Counted from the stretch's first letter, positions 27,397 through 39,591 are shown. The stretch: DNA of 64,000 nt from Pseudomonas sp. WJP1 (GCF_028471945.1 NZ_CP110128.1:5669001-5733000); one strand, 5' to 3'. The notes: generated by a model from the letters alone, not told the origin. A program made the numbers and translations.

Positions 27397-28905
27397 ATGC
27401 GTATCCACGTCAGCTTCATCGATCGCGTCGGCATCACCCAGGAAGTCCTGGCCTTGCTCGGTGGACGTAACCTCAACCTGGATGCGGTGGAAATGGTCCC
27501 GCCCAACGTCTACATCGACGCGCCGACCCTGAGCCCGCAAGTGCTCGAAGAGTTGCGCGATGCGTTGCTGAGCGTGCGCGGCGTGCAGGCGATGACCGTG
27601 GTCGACATCCTGCCCGGCCAGCGTCGACACTTGCAGCTCGATGCGCTGCTCGCGGCGATGACGGACCCGGTGCTGGCGCTGGACAGCGACGGCAAGGTGC
27701 TGCTGGCCAACCCTGCGTTGATTGCCTTGTACGGTCGCGAGCCGGCCGACGAAAGTGTCGCCGACCTGTTTGCCGACCCGGCGCTGCTCGATGCGTTGCT
27801 CGAACACGGCTTTCGCCTGCCGCTGCGGGAAATCACCGTCAACGGCCAGACGCTGCTGCTCGACGCCACGCCGATCACCGACGCCGGCGCCCTGCTCACC
27901 CTCTATCAACCCAACCGCATCGGTGAGCGCCTGTCCGCACTGCACCATGATCACGCCGAAGGCTTCGATGCATTGCTGGGCGAATCGCCGGTCATTCGCA
28001 CGCTCAAGGTTCGCGCGCAACGGGTGGCGGCCCTTGATGCACCGCTGTTGATCCAGGGCGAAACCGGCACCGGCAAGGAACTGGTGGCGCGGGCTTGCCA
28101 CGCCATCAGTGCCCGCCACAACTCACCGTTCCTGGCACTGAATTGCGCGGCATTGCCAGAGAACCTCGCCGAAAGCGAACTGTTCGGCTACGCCCCCGGC
28201 GCCTTCACCGGTGCGCAACGGGGCGGCAAGCCGGGGCTGATGGAACTGGCCAACCAGGGCACGGTGTTTCTCGACGAAATCGGCGAGATGTCACCGTATC
28301 TGCAAGCCAAGTTGCTGCGCTTCCTCAACGATGGCAGCTTCCGTCGGGTGGGCGGCGATCGTGAGGTCAAGGTCAATGTGCGGATCCTCAGCGCGACCCA
28401 CCGCGACCTGGAAAAAATGGTCAGCGAAGGCCTGTTCCGCGAAGACCTGTTCTACCGCCTCAACGTCCTCAATGTCGAAGTCCCGCCGCTGCGTGAACGC
28501 GGCCAGGACATCCTGCTCCTGGCCCGATACTTCATGCAGCAGGCCTGCGCACAGATCCAGCGCCCGGTCTGTCGCCTGGCGCCGGGCACTTACCCAGCCC
28601 TGCTCGGCAACCGCTGGCCGGGCAACGTGCGGCAACTGCAAAACGTGATCTTCCGTGCCGCGGCCATTTGTGAAAGCAGTCTGGTAGACATTGGCGACCT
28701 CGACATCGCGGGTACCTCGGTGGCGCGCCAGAGCGATCAGGATATCGACAGCCTGGAGCAGGCCATGGACGAATACGAGAAAACCTTGCTGGAAAAGCTC
28801 TACGTCAGCTACCCCTCGACCCGCCAACTGGCCAGCCGCCTGCAAACCTCCCACACCGCCATCGCCCATCGGTTGCGCAAGTACGGCATTCCGAGCAAGG
28901 GTTGA
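27397..28905 (+). CDS. gcsR: GcsR, sigma-54-dependent TyrR-type activator of glycine cleavage genes
   Basis: 502 residues. ACT domain (1-70, MRIHVSFIDRVGITQEVLAL), PAS (about 78-150), sigma-54 AAA+ domain (185-420) with Walker A GETGTGKE, the sigma-54 contact loop GAFTGAQ and arginine finger region, then a TyrR-type HTH (STRQLASRLQTSHTAIAHRL). In P. aeruginosa the homolog senses glycine and activates gcvHP-glyA-sdaA-gcvT. Those genes follow directly here, with matching DNA boxes and a -24/-12 promoter, which separates it from PhhR. Confidence 0.93.
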   Translation: MRIHVSFIDRVGITQEVLALLGGRNLNLDAVEMVPPNVYIDAPTLSPQVLEELRDALLSVRGVQAMTVVDILPGQRRHLQLDALLAAMTDPVLALDSDGKVLLANPALIALYGREPADESVADLFADPALLDALLEHGFRLPLREITVNGQTLLLDATPITDAGALLTLYQPNRIGERLSALHHDHAEGFDALLGESPVIRTLKVRAQRVAALDAPLLIQGETGTGKELVARACHAISARHNSPFLALNCAALPENLAESELFGYAPGAFTGAQRGGKPGLMELANQGTVFLDEIGEMSPYLQAKLLRFLNDGSFRRVGGDREVKVNVRILSATHRDLEKMVSEGLFREDLFYRLNVLNVEVPPLRERGQDILLLARYFMQQACAQIQRPVCRLAPGTYPALLGNRWPGNVRQLQNVIFRAAAICESSLVDIGDLDIAGTSVARQSDQDIDSLEQAMDEYEKTLLEKLYVSYPSTRQLASRLQTSHTAIAHRLRKYGIPSKG

Positions 28906-28933
28906 GCCCTCCTCTCTCGAATCCACCACAGAT

Positions 28934-29028
28934 CCCTGTGGGAGCGGGCTTGCCCGCGATGGCGTCGGCAGATGCACCATTGATGGCGACTGACCCACCG
29001 CTATCGCGGGCAAGCCCGCTCCCACAGG
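28934..29028. repeat. REP pair, GCGGGCTTGCCCGC class
   Basis: CCTGTGGGAGCGGGCTTGCC and its inverse copy ending at 29028. The core differs from the GCGAGCCTGCTCGC copies elsewhere in the window. Confidence 0.9.
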
Positions 29029-29069
29029 TTTTCCGTCACCCGGAAACCGTGCCAAAAGCGACCTCCACC

Positions 29070-29106
29070 TGTACTGAAAGCGCTACAGCGGAACGATATC
29101 GCTACA
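29070..29106 (-). promoter_or_regulatory. Two tandem GcsR boxes
   Basis: On the minus strand two 18-base TyrR-like boxes lie 19 bases apart: TGTAGCGATATCGTTCCG (29089-29106) and TGTAGCGCTTTCAGTACA (29070-29087). Both share TGTAGC-N6 with a partner half. They lie about 150-180 bases before the sigma-54 promoter. Confidence 0.75.
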
Positions 29107-29169
29107 CCCCTCTCCAACCAGCCCTGCGCAAGGCTTTGATCCACTTCAGCTTTTTTCTCCTGCTGCGAC

Positions 29170-29187
29170 TGTAGCGATTTCGCTACA
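29170..29187 (+). promoter_or_regulatory. Third GcsR box, perfect palindrome
   Basis: TGTAGCGATTTCGCTACA is fully symmetric outside its two central bases and centred about 75 bases before the -24 element. Confidence 0.75.
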
Positions 29188-29251
29188 GCCTGCATAAACA
29201 GCTTTGCCTAAAAACAACTTAACTCATTGATTTATAACAATAATTAAACAT

Positions 29252-29266
29252 TGGCCGCCTTTTTGC
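29252..29266 (+). promoter_or_regulatory. Sigma-54 (-24/-12) promoter of the gcv operon
   Basis: TGGCCGCCTTTTTGC has GG and GC at the correct 10-base separation of the TGGCACG-N4-TTGC form. Transcription should start near 29278, about 70 bases before gcvH. Confidence 0.8.
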
Positions 29267-29348
29267 TTAGTAACCCCTCATAAACCAGGGCATTGCCCAA
29301 GCATTCAATCGCGTCCACCAGACGAGTCTGGCCCCCTTAGGAGTTTCC

Positions 29349-29732
29349 ATGAGCGAGTTGCGTTTTACTGAAGATCACGAATGGCTGCGCACCGAAGCTG
29401 ACGGCAGCGTCACAGTCGGCATCACCGCTTTCGCGCAGAACGCACTGGGCGACGTGGTTTTCGTACAACTGCCAGAGCTGCAGTCCTACGACAAAGGCGC
29501 TGAAGCCGCCACCGTGGAATCGGTAAAAGCCGCCAGCGGCGTGTACATGCCGCTGGACGGAGAAGTGCTGGAAGTGAACCCGGCACTGGACGGTTCTCCT
29601 GAACTGGTCAACGAAGATCCGCTGGGCGAAGGCTGGTTCTTCCGTTTCAAACCTGCTGACGCTGCCGCGGTCGGCCAACTGCTGGATCAGGACGCCTACG
29701 ACCGCCTGATCAAAGCCCAAGCCGAAGCCTGA
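29349..29732 (+). CDS. gcvH: Glycine cleavage system H protein
   Basis: 127 residues. It carries the aminomethyl group on a lipoylated lysine, K60 in [10 protein letters not shown]. The start has TAGGAGTTTCC before ATG. First gene of the sigma-54 operon, 10 bases before gcvP. Confidence 0.97.
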   Translation: MSELRFTEDHEWLRTEADGSVTVGITAFAQNALGDVVFVQLPELQSYDKGAEAATVESVKAASGVYMPLDGEVLEVNPALDGSPELVNEDPLGEGWFFRFKPADAAAVGQLLDQDAYDRLIKAQAEA

Positions 29733-29742
29733 GGAATCCGCC

Positions 29743-32592
29743 ATGACTATCAATCTCAGCACCGCCAACGAATTCATCGCCCGCCACATCGGCCCCCGCG
29801 CCGGTGACGAGCAAGCCATGCTCAACACCCTCGGTTTCGACTCCCTCGAAGCCCTGGGCGCCAGCGTCATTCCCGACAGCATCAAGGGCACCAGCGTGCT
29901 CGGCCTCGAAGACGGCCTGAGCGAAGCCGACGCCCTGGCGATGATCAAAGGCATCGCCGGTAAGAACCAGCTGTTCAAGACCTTCATCGGCCAGGGCTAC
30001 TACGGCACCCACACGCCGTCGCCGATCCTGCGCAACCTCCTGGAAAACCCGGCCTGGTACACCGCCTACACCCCGTACCAGCCGGAAATCTCCCAGGGCC
30101 GCCTCGAAGCCCTGCTGAACTTCCAGACCCTGATCAGCGACCTCACCGGCCTGCCGATCGCCAACGCCTCGCTGCTCGACGAAGCCACCGCCGCTGCCGA
30201 AGCCATGACCTTCTGCAAGCGCCTGAGCAAGAACAAGGGCAGCCACCAGTTCTTCGCTTCCGTGCATTGCCACCCGCAGACCCTCGACGTGCTGCGCACC
30301 CGTGCCGAGCCTTTGGGCATCGAGGTGGTGGTCGGTGACGAGCGTGAACTGAGCGACGTGACGCCGTTCTTCGGTGCCCTGCTGCAATACCCGGCGAGCA
30401 ACGGTGACGTCTTCGACTACCGCGAACTGACCGAGCGTTTCCACGCTGCCAACGCGTTGGTGGCCGTGGCCGCCGACCTGTTGGCCCTGACCCTGCTGAC
30501 CGCGCCGGGCGAATTCGGCGCCGACGTCGCCATTGGTTCCGCGCAACGCTTCGGCGTGCCGCTGGGTTTCGGTGGCCCGCACGCCGCCTACTTCTCCACC
30601 AAGGATGCGTTCAAGCGCGACATGCCGGGCCGTCTGGTCGGTGTTTCGGTAGACCGTTTCGGCAAGCCGGCCCTGCGCCTGGCGATGCAGACCCGCGAGC
30701 AGCACATCCGTCGCGAGAAGGCCACCTCGAACATCTGCACCGCACAGGTACTGCTGGCCAACATCGCCAGCATGTACGCCGTGTACCACGGTCCGAAAGG
30801 CCTGACGCAGATCGCCCAGCGCGTGCACCAGCTGACCGCGATCCTGGCCAAAGGCTTGAGCGCACTGGGCCTGAAGGTTGAGCAGGACAGCTTCTTCGAC
30901 ACCCTGTCGATCAAGACCGGCGCTGACACCGCAAAACTGCACGACCAGGCGCATGCTCAGCAAATCAACCTGCGCGTAGTGGACGCCGAGCGTCTGGGCC
31001 TGTCCCTCGACGAAACCAGCACCCAGGCCGACGTGGAAACCCTGTGGGCCCTGTTCGCCGCTGGCCAGAGCCTGCCGGACTTCACCGCCCTCTCCGCCTC
31101 GGTACAGGGCACCATCCCGGCCGCCCTGGTACGCCAGTCGCCAATCCTCAGCCACCCGGTATTCAACCGCTACCACTCGGAAACCGAGCTGATGCGCTAC
31201 CTGCGCAAACTGGCGGACAAGGACCTGGCGCTGGACCGCACCATGATCCCGCTGGGCTCGTGCACCATGAAGCTCAACGCCGCCAGCGAAATGATCCCGG
31301 TGACCTGGGCCGAATTCGGCGCCCTGCACCCGTTCGCTCCGGCCGAGCAGAGCGCCGGCTACCAGCAACTGACCGATGAACTGGAAGCGATGCTCTGCGC
31401 CGCCACCGGTTACGACTCGATCTCGCTGCAGCCGAACGCCGGTTCCCAGGGTGAATACGCCGGTCTGCTGGCGATCCGCGCCTACCACCAGAGCCGTGGC
31501 GAAGACCGTCGCGACATCTGCCTGATCCCGTCCTCGGCCCACGGCACCAACCCGGCCACCGCCCAGATGGCCGGCATGCGCGTAGTGGTCACCGCCTGCG
31601 ACGCCCGCGGCAACGTCGACATCGAAGACCTGCGCGCCAAGGCCATCGAGCACCGCGAGCACCTCGCCGCGCTGATGATCACCTACCCGTCGACCCACGG
31701 TGTGTTCGAGGAAGGCATCCGCGAAATCTGCGGCATCATCCACGACCACGGCGGCCAGGTGTACATCGACGGCGCCAACATGAACGCCATGGTCGGCCTC
31801 TGCGCCCCGGGCAAGTTCGGCGGCGACGTGTCGCACCTGAACCTGCACAAGACCTTCTGCATTCCCCACGGCGGTGGCGGCCCGGGCGTTGGCCCGATCG
31901 GCGTGAAATCGCACCTGGCGCCGTTCCTGCCAGGCCACGCGCACATGGCCCGCAAGGAAGGCGCAGTCTGCGCCGCCCCGTTCGGCAGCGCGAGCATTTT
32001 GCCGATCACCTGGATGTACATCCGCATGATGGGCGGCGCCGGCCTGAAACGCGCGTCGCAGCTGGCGATCCTCAACGCCAACTACATTTCCCGCCGCCTC
32101 GAAGAGCACTATCCCGTGCTGTACACCGGCAGCAACGGCCTGGTGGCGCATGAATGCATCCTCGACCTGCGCCCGCTGAAAGACAGCAGCGGCATCAGCG
32201 TCGACGACGTGGCCAAGCGCCTGATCGACTTCGGCTTCCACGCACCGACCATGTCGTTCCCGGTCGCTGGCACCTTGATGATCGAGCCGACCGAAAGCGA
32301 ATCCAAGGAAGAACTGGACCGCTTCTGCGACGCCATGATCCGCATCCGCGAAGAAATCCGCGCGGTGGAAAACGGCACCCTGGACAAGGACGACAACCCA
32401 CTGAAAAACGCCCCGCACACCGCGGCGGAGTTGGTCGGCGAGTGGTCGCACCCGTACAGCCGTGAGCAGGCGGTTTATCCGGTTGCCTCGCTGATCGAAG
32501 GCAAGTACTGGCCGCCGGTCGGCCGTGTCGACAACGTCTTCGGCGATCGCAACCTGGTTTGCGCCTGCCCGTCGATCGAAAGCTACGCTTAA
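29743..32592 (+). CDS. gcvP: Glycine dehydrogenase (decarboxylating), P protein
   Basis: 949 residues, the fused form of both P-protein halves. It decarboxylates glycine with PLP and passes the methylamine group to GcvH. The PLP lysine lies near residue 703 in [21 protein letters not shown]-rich hairpin follows the stop. Confidence 0.98.
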   Translation: MTINLSTANEFIARHIGPRAGDEQAMLNTLGFDSLEALGASVIPDSIKGTSVLGLEDGLSEADALAMIKGIAGKNQLFKTFIGQGYYGTHTPSPILRNLLENPAWYTAYTPYQPEISQGRLEALLNFQTLISDLTGLPIANASLLDEATAAAEAMTFCKRLSKNKGSHQFFASVHCHPQTLDVLRTRAEPLGIEVVVGDERELSDVTPFFGALLQYPASNGDVFDYRELTERFHAANALVAVAADLLALTLLTAPGEFGADVAIGSAQRFGVPLGFGGPHAAYFSTKDAFKRDMPGRLVGVSVDRFGKPALRLAMQTREQHIRREKATSNICTAQVLLANIASMYAVYHGPKGLTQIAQRVHQLTAILAKGLSALGLKVEQDSFFDTLSIKTGADTAKLHDQAHAQQINLRVVDAERLGLSLDETSTQADVETLWALFAAGQSLPDFTALSASVQGTIPAALVRQSPILSHPVFNRYHSETELMRYLRKLADKDLALDRTMIPLGSCTMKLNAASEMIPVTWAEFGALHPFAPAEQSAGYQQLTDELEAMLCAATGYDSISLQPNAGSQGEYAGLLAIRAYHQSRGEDRRDICLIPSSAHGTNPATAQMAGMRVVVTACDARGNVDIEDLRAKAIEHREHLAALMITYPSTHGVFEEGIREICGIIHDHGGQVYIDGANMNAMVGLCAPGKFGGDVSHLNLHKTFCIPHGGGGPGVGPIGVKSHLAPFLPGHAHMARKEGAVCAAPFGSASILPITWMYIRMMGGAGLKRASQLAILNANYISRRLEEHYPVLYTGSNGLVAHECILDLRPLKDSSGISVDDVAKRLIDFGFHAPTMSFPVAGTLMIEPTESESKEELDRFCDAMIRIREEIRAVENGTLDKDDNPLKNAPHTAAELVGEWSHPYSREQAVYPVASLIEGKYWPPVGRVDNVFGDRNLVCACPSIESYA

Positions 32593-32597
32593 ACCAA

Positions 32598-32627
32598 TGA
32601 GGGGGCGGTTAATCCGCCCCCTCATTC
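32598..32627 (+). terminator. Hairpin after gcvP
   Basis: TGAGGGGGCGG-TTAAT-CCGCCCCCTCA forms an 11-base perfect stem, but TTCC rather than a T-run follows, so read-through to sdaA is likely. Confidence 0.6.
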
Positions 32628-32643
32628 CAGAACACCAGCCCCT

Positions 32644-32734
32644 TGTAGGAGCGAGCCTGCTCGCGATAACGGACTGACATTCTCCACATATGTCGACTGA
32701 TAGACCGCTATCGCGAGCAGGCTCGCTCCTACAG
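32644..32734. repeat. REP pair between gcvP and sdaA
   Basis: TGTAGGAGCGAGCCTGCTCG and its inverse copy occupy the spot where glyA sits in P. aeruginosa. Confidence 0.9.
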
Positions 32735-32792
32735 AGGACTGCACCCTGCCCCAAATCCGTGAATTCCTATAACAAGAAACCGGAGAACAACC

Positions 32793-34169
<1,377 letters not shown>

Positions 34170-34205
34170 TGCGCGCTCATCTTCACACTTCTCCAGGAGC
34201 TGAAT

Positions 34206-35330
34206 ATGTCCACCGAACAACTGTTGAAAACGCCGCTGCACGCCCTGCACATCGAACTGGGCGCGCGCATGGTGCCGTTCGCCGGCTATGACATGCCGGT
34301 GCAGTACCCGCTGGGTGTGATGAAAGAACACCAGCACACCCGCGAGCAGGCCGGCCTGTTCGATGTCTCGCACATGGGCCAGATCCGCCTGACCGGCGCC
34401 AATGCCGCCAAGGCCCTGGAAACCCTGGTGCCGGTGGACATCGTCGACTTGCCGGTGGGCATGCAGCGCTACGCCATGTTCACCAACGAGACCGGCGGCA
34501 TCCTTGACGACCTGATGGTCGCCAACCTGGGCAACGACGAACTGTTCCTGGTGGTCAACGCCGCCTGCAAGGACCAGGACCTGGCCCACCTGCGCAAATA
34601 CATTGGCGAGCAGTGCAGCATCGAGCCCCTGTTCGAAGAACGCGCCCTGCTCGCCCTGCAAGGTCCGGCCGCGGTGACCGTGCTGGCACGTCTGGCGCCA
34701 GAAGTGGCCAAGATGACCTTCATGCAGTTCGCCCCCGTGAAACTGCTGGGCGTGGACTGCTTTGTCAGCCGCTCGGGTTACACCGGTGAAGACGGTTTCG
34801 AAATCTCGGTACCGGCCACCAGCGCCGAAGCCCTGGCCCGCGCCCTGCTGGCCGAGCCTGAAGTGGCGGCCATTGGCCTCGGTGCACGCGACTCCCTGCG
34901 CCTGGAAGCCGGCCTGTGCCTGTACGGCCATGACATGAACACCGACACCACCCCGATCGAAGCCAGCCTGTTGTGGGCCATCTCCAAGCCACGTCGTGCC
35001 GACGGTGCGCGCGCCGGCGGCTTCCCTGGCGCAGAAAGCGTGTTCGCCCAGCAACAAGCCGGTGTTACCCGCAAGCGCGTCGGCCTGCTACCGCAGGAAC
35101 GCACCCCGGTTCGCGAAGGCGCGGAAATCGTCAACGAAGCCGGCGAAATCATCGGCAGCGTTTGCAGCGGCGGGTTCGGACCGACCCTGGGTGGCCCATT
35201 GGCCATGGGTTACCTGGACAGCGCCTACATCGCCATCGATACGCCAGTATGGGCAATTGTTCGTGGGAAAAAGGTGCCTTTGCTTGTAAGCAAAATGCCA
35301 TTTGTTCCACAACGCTACTATCGCGGCTGA
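34206..35330 (+). CDS. gcvT: Aminomethyltransferase (glycine cleavage T protein)
   Basis: 374 residues. It moves the methylene group from lipoyl-H protein to tetrahydrofolate and releases ammonia. Motifs include [24 protein letters not shown] and the folate-site aspartate in [10 protein letters not shown]. It starts 36 bases after sdaA behind CAGGAGCTGAAT. Confidence 0.97.
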   Translation: MSTEQLLKTPLHALHIELGARMVPFAGYDMPVQYPLGVMKEHQHTREQAGLFDVSHMGQIRLTGANAAKALETLVPVDIVDLPVGMQRYAMFTNETGGILDDLMVANLGNDELFLVVNAACKDQDLAHLRKYIGEQCSIEPLFEERALLALQGPAAVTVLARLAPEVAKMTFMQFAPVKLLGVDCFVSRSGYTGEDGFEISVPATSAEALARALLAEPEVAAIGLGARDSLRLEAGLCLYGHDMNTDTTPIEASLLWAISKPRRADGARAGGFPGAESVFAQQQAGVTRKRVGLLPQERTPVREGAEIVNEAGEIIGSVCSGGFGPTLGGPLAMGYLDSAYIAIDTPVWAIVRGKKVPLLVSKMPFVPQRYYRG

Positions 35331-35732
35331 TTGACTGTTCCTATAAGTAACGCGGTTGCGTTTACACTGCACTAATGTGTAACGCAACCGCCATAAAATA
35401 GTGCATCGTTTGGCTCTAAGCTTCGATTATGAACTTTGCTTATAACGATCGAAAACATTTGAACACCGCCAGCGCATAAGCCCGTGCTAGTTGTCGGGGT
35501 GCCAGCAACCTGAGCAAATCCGGGCCTTTCACAGGGCTTGTTTTTTCTCCCATAGTTGGCGTAGAGTTTGTTCACTGTGTTTGCATGGGTCGCTTGGAAT
35601 CGTGACCTGGGCAGTAGCCTACAAGTTAGCTACATCCCGTTCGACGTCTTCTTACTCTCCTGCAACCAGCCCCAGTACTCTTTCATGAGAAAGAGACTGT
35701 CATTAATTTTTTTGCGTCAAAGGAAATAAGAA
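35331..35732. other. gcvT-cspA gap with inverted repeat and cold-shock leader
   Basis: 402 bases without a gene. A bulged inverted repeat lies at 35354-35389; the rest is the long leader typical of cold-shock genes, ending ATTTTTTTGCGTCAAAGGAA before the ATG. Confidence 0.5.
35354..35389 (+). terminator. Inverted repeat after gcvT
   Basis: GGTTGCGTT-T-ACAC and GTGTAACGCAACC pair over 13 bases with one bulge around a 9-base loop. No T-run follows; it may be the operon 3' end or an operator. Confidence 0.5.
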
Positions 35733-35945
35733 ATGTCCCAACGTCAGAGCGGTACCGTCAAGTGGTTTAACGACGAGAAAGGTTTTGGTTTTATCACACC
35801 TGAAAGCGGTCCGGATCTGTTCGTGCATTTCCGCGCCATCCAGGGCAACGGTTTCAAGAGCCTGAAAGAAGGCCAGAAAGTGACCTTCATCGCTGTGCAG
35901 GGCCAGAAAGGCATGCAGGCTGACGAAGTACAAGCAGAAGGTTAA
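35733..35945 (+). CDS. CspA-family cold shock protein
   Basis: 70 residues with both RNA-binding motifs, KGFGFIT (RNP1) and LFVHF (RNP2). It acts as an RNA chaperone. The long 5' leader and AAAGGAAATAAGAA ribosome site are usual for this class. A strong terminator follows. Confidence 0.95.
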
Positions 35946-35957
35946 TCTTCTGTAACG

Positions 35958-35992
35958 AAAAAGCCCCTGATGCTGACATCAGGGGCTTTTTT
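35958..35992 (+). terminator. Cold shock gene terminator
   Basis: AAAAGCCCCTGATG and CATCAGGGGCTTTT pair around a short loop, followed by TTG. Confidence 0.92.
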
Positions 35993-36039
35993 GTGCGCGT
36001 AAATCCGTAAAATGGCTTCTTTTGCGCCCAGAGGCTGCC

Positions 36040-36528
36040 ATGTCGAAACACCTGCTCAAACCCCAGGGCGACTTCCCTGCCGTCGGCCTGGGTCGTCGCC
36101 TGGCAGCGATGTTCTATGACTTCCTGCTGTGCACCGCCCTGCTGATCGTCACCAGCGGCGTCTACAAGATGATCCAGATGGCGATCATCGGCGAAGAGAA
36201 GATGCGCACCCTCACCGAAGCAGGCGCGCTGGACGGCGATCCACTGCTTTCAACGGTGCTGCTGTTCGTGCTGTTCGGCTTCTTCGCCAAGTTCTGGACC
36301 TACTCGGGCCAGACCTTGGGCATGCAGGTGTGGTGTGTACGCGTGCAGAACGCCGATGGCTCGTCCATCAGCCTGTGGCAGGCGCTGTTGCGCTTTGTGG
36401 TGTCGATCGCGTCCTTGCTGTGCGTGGGCCTGGGGTTCTTCTGGTCGCTGTTCGACAAGCAGAAGCGCAGCTGGCATGACATCTACTCCAATACCCAGCT
36501 GGTACGAATCCCCAAGAAGACCAAATAA
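36040..36528 (+). CDS. RDD-family membrane protein
   Basis: 162 residues starting MSKHLLKPQGDFP. The RDD motif region reads GRRLAAMFYDFLL; helices lie at about 28-46, 70-88 and 125-143, and QTLGMQVWCVRV is the second conserved segment. Some RDD proteins are sodium/proton antiporters, but substrate cannot be called. Start at 36040 is preferred (AGAGGCTGCC upstream) over an ATG 18 bases earlier. Confidence 0.88.
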   Translation: MSKHLLKPQGDFPAVGLGRRLAAMFYDFLLCTALLIVTSGVYKMIQMAIIGEEKMRTLTEAGALDGDPLLSTVLLFVLFGFFAKFWTYSGQTLGMQVWCVRVQNADGSSISLWQALLRFVVSIASLLCVGLGFFWSLFDKQKRSWHDIYSNTQLVRIPKKTK

Positions 36529-36548
36529 ATTCGCATCGCACAAATCAT

Positions 36549-36639
36549 TGTAGGAGTGAGCCTGCTCGCGATAGCGGCGTATCAGTCAACATGCATGTGA
36601 CTGACAGACCGCTATCGCGAGCAGGCTCACTCCTACAGT
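36549..36639. repeat. REP pair between the RDD gene and nadA
   Basis: TGTAGGAGTGAGCCTGCTCG and its inverse copy, between two converging genes. Confidence 0.9.
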
Positions 36640-36662
36640 TTTTTGCGACTAGCTGATAGATC

Positions 36663-37721
36663 TCAGGCGTTACCGGCCAATTTCATCCGCGCCGCCTGGG
36701 TGAAATCCAGCATGCGCTTGAGCGGCCGAATCGCCTGCGGAATCAACGCCGGATCAACAAAGATCTCGTTCGTACCCTCCTTCAAGCTCTTGAGCGTGCG
36801 CTCAAGGGTGTTCATCGCCATCCAGGGGCAATGCGCGCAGCTGCGGCATGCCGCGCCGTTACCGGCCGTAGGCGCTTCGATAAAGACCTTGTCCGGGCAC
36901 AGCTGCTGCATCTTGTAGAAGATACCGCGGTCGGTAGCGACGATCAGGGTCTTGTTCGGCAGGCTCTGTGCCGCCGCGATCAACTGGCTGGTGGAGCCGA
37001 CGGCATCCGCCAGCTCGATCACCGAGGTCGGCGACTCCGGGTGCACCAGGATCGCTGCATCCGGATACAGCGCCTTCATGTCTTCGAGCTGCTTGGACTT
37101 GAACTCTTCGTGAACGATGCAGGCACCGTCCCACAGCAGCATGTCGGCACCGGTTTGACGCTGAATGTAGGTGCCCAGGTGCTTGTCCGGCCCCCAGATG
37201 ATGGTTTCACCGTTATCCATCAGGCTTTCGACGATTTCCAGCGCGCAGCTCGATGTCACCACCCAGTCTGCGCGGGCTTTGACCGCCGCCGAGGTATTGG
37301 CGTAAACCACCACCGTACGCTCCGGATGCTGGTCGCAGAACGCGGAAAACTCATCGACAGGGCACCCTAGGTCCAGCGAGCACGTCGCCTCCAGGGTCGG
37401 CATCAGGATGCGTTTTTCAGGGTTGAGGATCTTGGCCGTCTCGCCCATGAATTTCACACCGGCAACCACTACCGTCTTGGCTGGGTGAGCGTTGCCGAAG
37501 CGGGCCATCTCCAGCGAGTCGGAGACACAGCCTCCGGTCTCTTCGGCCAGGGCCTGAATCACCGGATCGCAATAGAAGTGCGCCACCAGCACCGCGTCCT
37601 GAGCCTTGAGCTCGGCAGCGATGGCGGCACGATAATAAGCTTCCTCGTCGGCGGTCAGCGGCTTGGGCTGCTTGGCGTCGAGGTGGGCTTGAACCAGAAG
37701 GCGTTCGGAAATCTGCGTCAT
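36663..37721 (-). CDS. nadA: Quinolinate synthase
   Basis: 352 residues. It condenses iminoaspartate with dihydroxyacetone phosphate on a [4Fe-4S] cluster in NAD synthesis. The cluster cysteines are in [20 protein letters not shown] and [10 protein letters not shown]. Start at 37721 ([14 protein letters not shown]) is preferred over a 33-residue in-frame extension that has no family similarity. Confidence 0.97.
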   Translation of the reverse strand: MTQISERLLVQAHLDAKQPKPLTADEEAYYRAAIAAELKAQDAVLVAHFYCDPVIQALAEETGGCVSDSLEMARFGNAHPAKTVVVAGVKFMGETAKILNPEKRILMPTLEATCSLDLGCPVDEFSAFCDQHPERTVVVYANTSAAVKARADWVVTSSCALEIVESLMDNGETIIWGPDKHLGTYIQRQTGADMLLWDGACIVHEEFKSKQLEDMKALYPDAAILVHPESPTSVIELADAVGSTSQLIAAAQSLPNKTLIVATDRGIFYKMQQLCPDKVFIEAPTAGNGAACRSCAHCPWMAMNTLERTLKSLKEGTNEIFVDPALIPQAIRPLKRMLDFTQAARMKLAGNA

Positions 37722-37928
37722 GTTCGCAAGACCTGCAGGCGCATTCGCGCGAAAGTCGAGTATACACCCGGCTCCGGACCCATCAGGGTACCGCCGGGAA
37801 AGTGAGTATTGATCAGGCACGGACAGCGTTGAAGCTGCGCAAGGCTACAGAATATCGGGAGGATGCAAAAGATGATTCTGACCTGCGCCCTGCAGTGCAG
37901 CCCATCAATGGGGCGGTGTTAAATCGAA

Positions 37929-37978
37929 GGCAAAAAAAAACCCGGAAATCCTCACTTGCGTGGGCCTTCCGGATTTTC
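37929..37978 (-). terminator. Terminator after tRNA-Lys
   Basis: On the minus strand AAATCCGGAAG pairs with TTTCCGG and runs into nine T residues, just downstream of the tRNA. Confidence 0.75.
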
Positions 37979-37992
37979 TAAACCGCCAAAAA

Positions 37993-38068
37993 TGGTGGGT
38001 CGTGTGGGATTCGAACCTACGACCAATTGGTTAAAAGCCAACTGCTCTACCAACTGAGCTAACGACCC
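37993..38068 (-). tRNA. tRNA-Lys (anticodon TTT)
   Basis: 76 bases including an encoded CCA. Acceptor stem GGGTCGT pairs with ACGACCC; D-loop AGCTCAGTTGGTAGAGC; anticodon loop CTTTTAA; T-loop GGTTCGAATCC. Cloverleaf complete. Confidence 0.97.
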
Positions 38069-38131
38069 GCTGTGTGGTGGCGCGTATAATACTGATTTTT
38101 AAGGACTATTCAACACCTATTTTAAAATAAT

Positions 38132-38824
38132 TCAAAAATAAGGTGTTGGGTCGCTGATTCCGGCCGCCGCAAAGCCTTCTGCACGCAGACGGCAGCTGTC
38201 GCATTTGCCGCAGGCACGGCCGTCATCGTCGGCCTGATAGCAGGAAACGGTCAGGCCGTAGTTCACACCAAGCTTTACACCTGCCTGGACAATTTGTGCC
38301 TTGCTGAGGTTCTGCAGCGGTGCCTGAATGCGGAAGCCATTGCCTTCCACGCCGGCCTTGGTCGCCAGATTGGCCATGCGCTCGAAAGACTCGATGAACT
38401 CGGGACGGCAATCCGGGTAACCGGAGTAATCCACCGCGTTGACGCCGATGAAGATGTCCCGCGCACCGAGCACTTCTGCCCAGCCCAGCGCCAGGGACAG
38501 GAACACCGTGTTACGCGCCGGCACGTAAGTCACCGGAATGCCTTCGCCCAACTCTTCCGGAATATCGATGCTGCTGTCGGTCAGCGCCGAGCCACCCATA
38601 CCGTTCAGGTTAAGGCCAATGACCTTGTGCTCGACCACACCCAGGTCGCGGGCGACGCGTTCGGCGGCGTACAGCTCAGAGTGAGAGCGCTGGCCGTAGT
38701 CGAAGCTCATGGTGTAGCAGCTGTAGCCTTCGGCACGCGCCATGGCCACGACGGTGGCCGAATCGAGGCCGCCGGACAACAGGATGACCGCACGTTTTTC
38801 AGCAGTGTTCAGTGGTTCAGTCAT
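38132..38824 (-). CDS. queC: 7-cyano-7-deazaguanine synthase
   Basis: 230 residues. It makes preQ0 from carboxydeazaguanine for queuosine in tRNA. P-loop [10 protein letters not shown] near the N-terminus; zinc site [17 protein letters not shown] near the C-terminus. It starts one base after the queE stop, so the pair is one transcript. Confidence 0.97.
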   Translation of the reverse strand: MTEPLNTAEKRAVILLSGGLDSATVVAMARAEGYSCYTMSFDYGQRSHSELYAAERVARDLGVVEHKVIGLNLNGMGGSALTDSSIDIPEELGEGIPVTYVPARNTVFLSLALGWAEVLGARDIFIGVNAVDYSGYPDCRPEFIESFERMANLATKAGVEGNGFRIQAPLQNLSKAQIVQAGVKLGVNYGLTVSCYQADDDGRACGKCDSCRLRAEGFAAAGISDPTPYF

Positions 38825-38825
38825 T

Positions 38826-39473
38826 TCAGCGCCCCGGCTCGTCGTTCCAAAGATATTTATGCAGCTGCAATTGCAAACGCACTGGCAGGTTGTCCGCCAC
38901 CACCCAGTCCGCCAGGTCTCGAGCATTGAGATCGTGATGGCTTGGCGAGAACAGGACTTCACCGGCGCGCTGGTCCAGACCGTACTGGATCAGCTTGGAC
39001 ACGGACCAGTCGTAGTCTTCCCGCGAGCAGATGACAAACTTCACCTGATCGTTGGGCGTCAGCAGCTCGATGTTTTCGTAGCGGTTGCGGTGCGCTTCCT
39101 TCGAACCCGGGGTTTTCAGGTCGACAACGCGACTGACCCGGGAATCTACCGCCGAGATATCGATAGAGCCACTGGTTTCCAGTGACACTTCGTAACCGGC
39201 ATCGCACAAGCGCTTGAGCAATGGAATGGCATTGGGCTGGGCCAGGGGTTCGCCACCCGTGACGCAGACGTAACGCGGCCGAAAGCCGGCTACCTGCTCG
39301 AGAATATCGTCGAGGGTGCGAATCGTCCCACCGGTGAATGCGTAGGCGCTGTCGCAGTATTGGCAACGCAGAGGGCAACCGGTCAGGCGCACAAAAACAG
39401 TGGGCAGGCCAGCAGTCCGCGTTTCACCCTGCAACGAGTAAAAAACTTCGGTAATTCTCAATGTGTCTTGCAT
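38826..39473 (-). CDS. queE: 7-carboxy-7-deazaguanine synthase
   Basis: 215 residues, a radical-SAM enzyme of queuosine synthesis. The CX3CX2C motif is [14 protein letters not shown] follows. Start at 39473 (MQDTLRITE) is chosen; a GTG three codons earlier is possible. Confidence 0.96.
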   Translation of the reverse strand: MQDTLRITEVFYSLQGETRTAGLPTVFVRLTGCPLRCQYCDSAYAFTGGTIRTLDDILEQVAGFRPRYVCVTGGEPLAQPNAIPLLKRLCDAGYEVSLETSGSIDISAVDSRVSRVVDLKTPGSKEAHRNRYENIELLTPNDQVKFVICSREDYDWSVSKLIQYGLDQRAGEVLFSPSHHDLNARDLADWVVADNLPVRLQLQLHKYLWNDEPGR

Positions 39474-39591
39474 AGTCGCCACGGGCGTAACAGCTAAACA
39501 GGCTGTCCGCCTCCGTCAGGCACTTCAAGGAACCCCGGCAATGCGCAGGCCCCAAAAAGCGTGTTTCATAAAATGGGCGTGAATTCTAACG

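Noticed and set aside
29710..32754. Open frame of about 1014 codons on the minus strand
   Set aside because: It is the antisense shadow of gcvP, caused by high GC at third positions; no motif or ribosome site.
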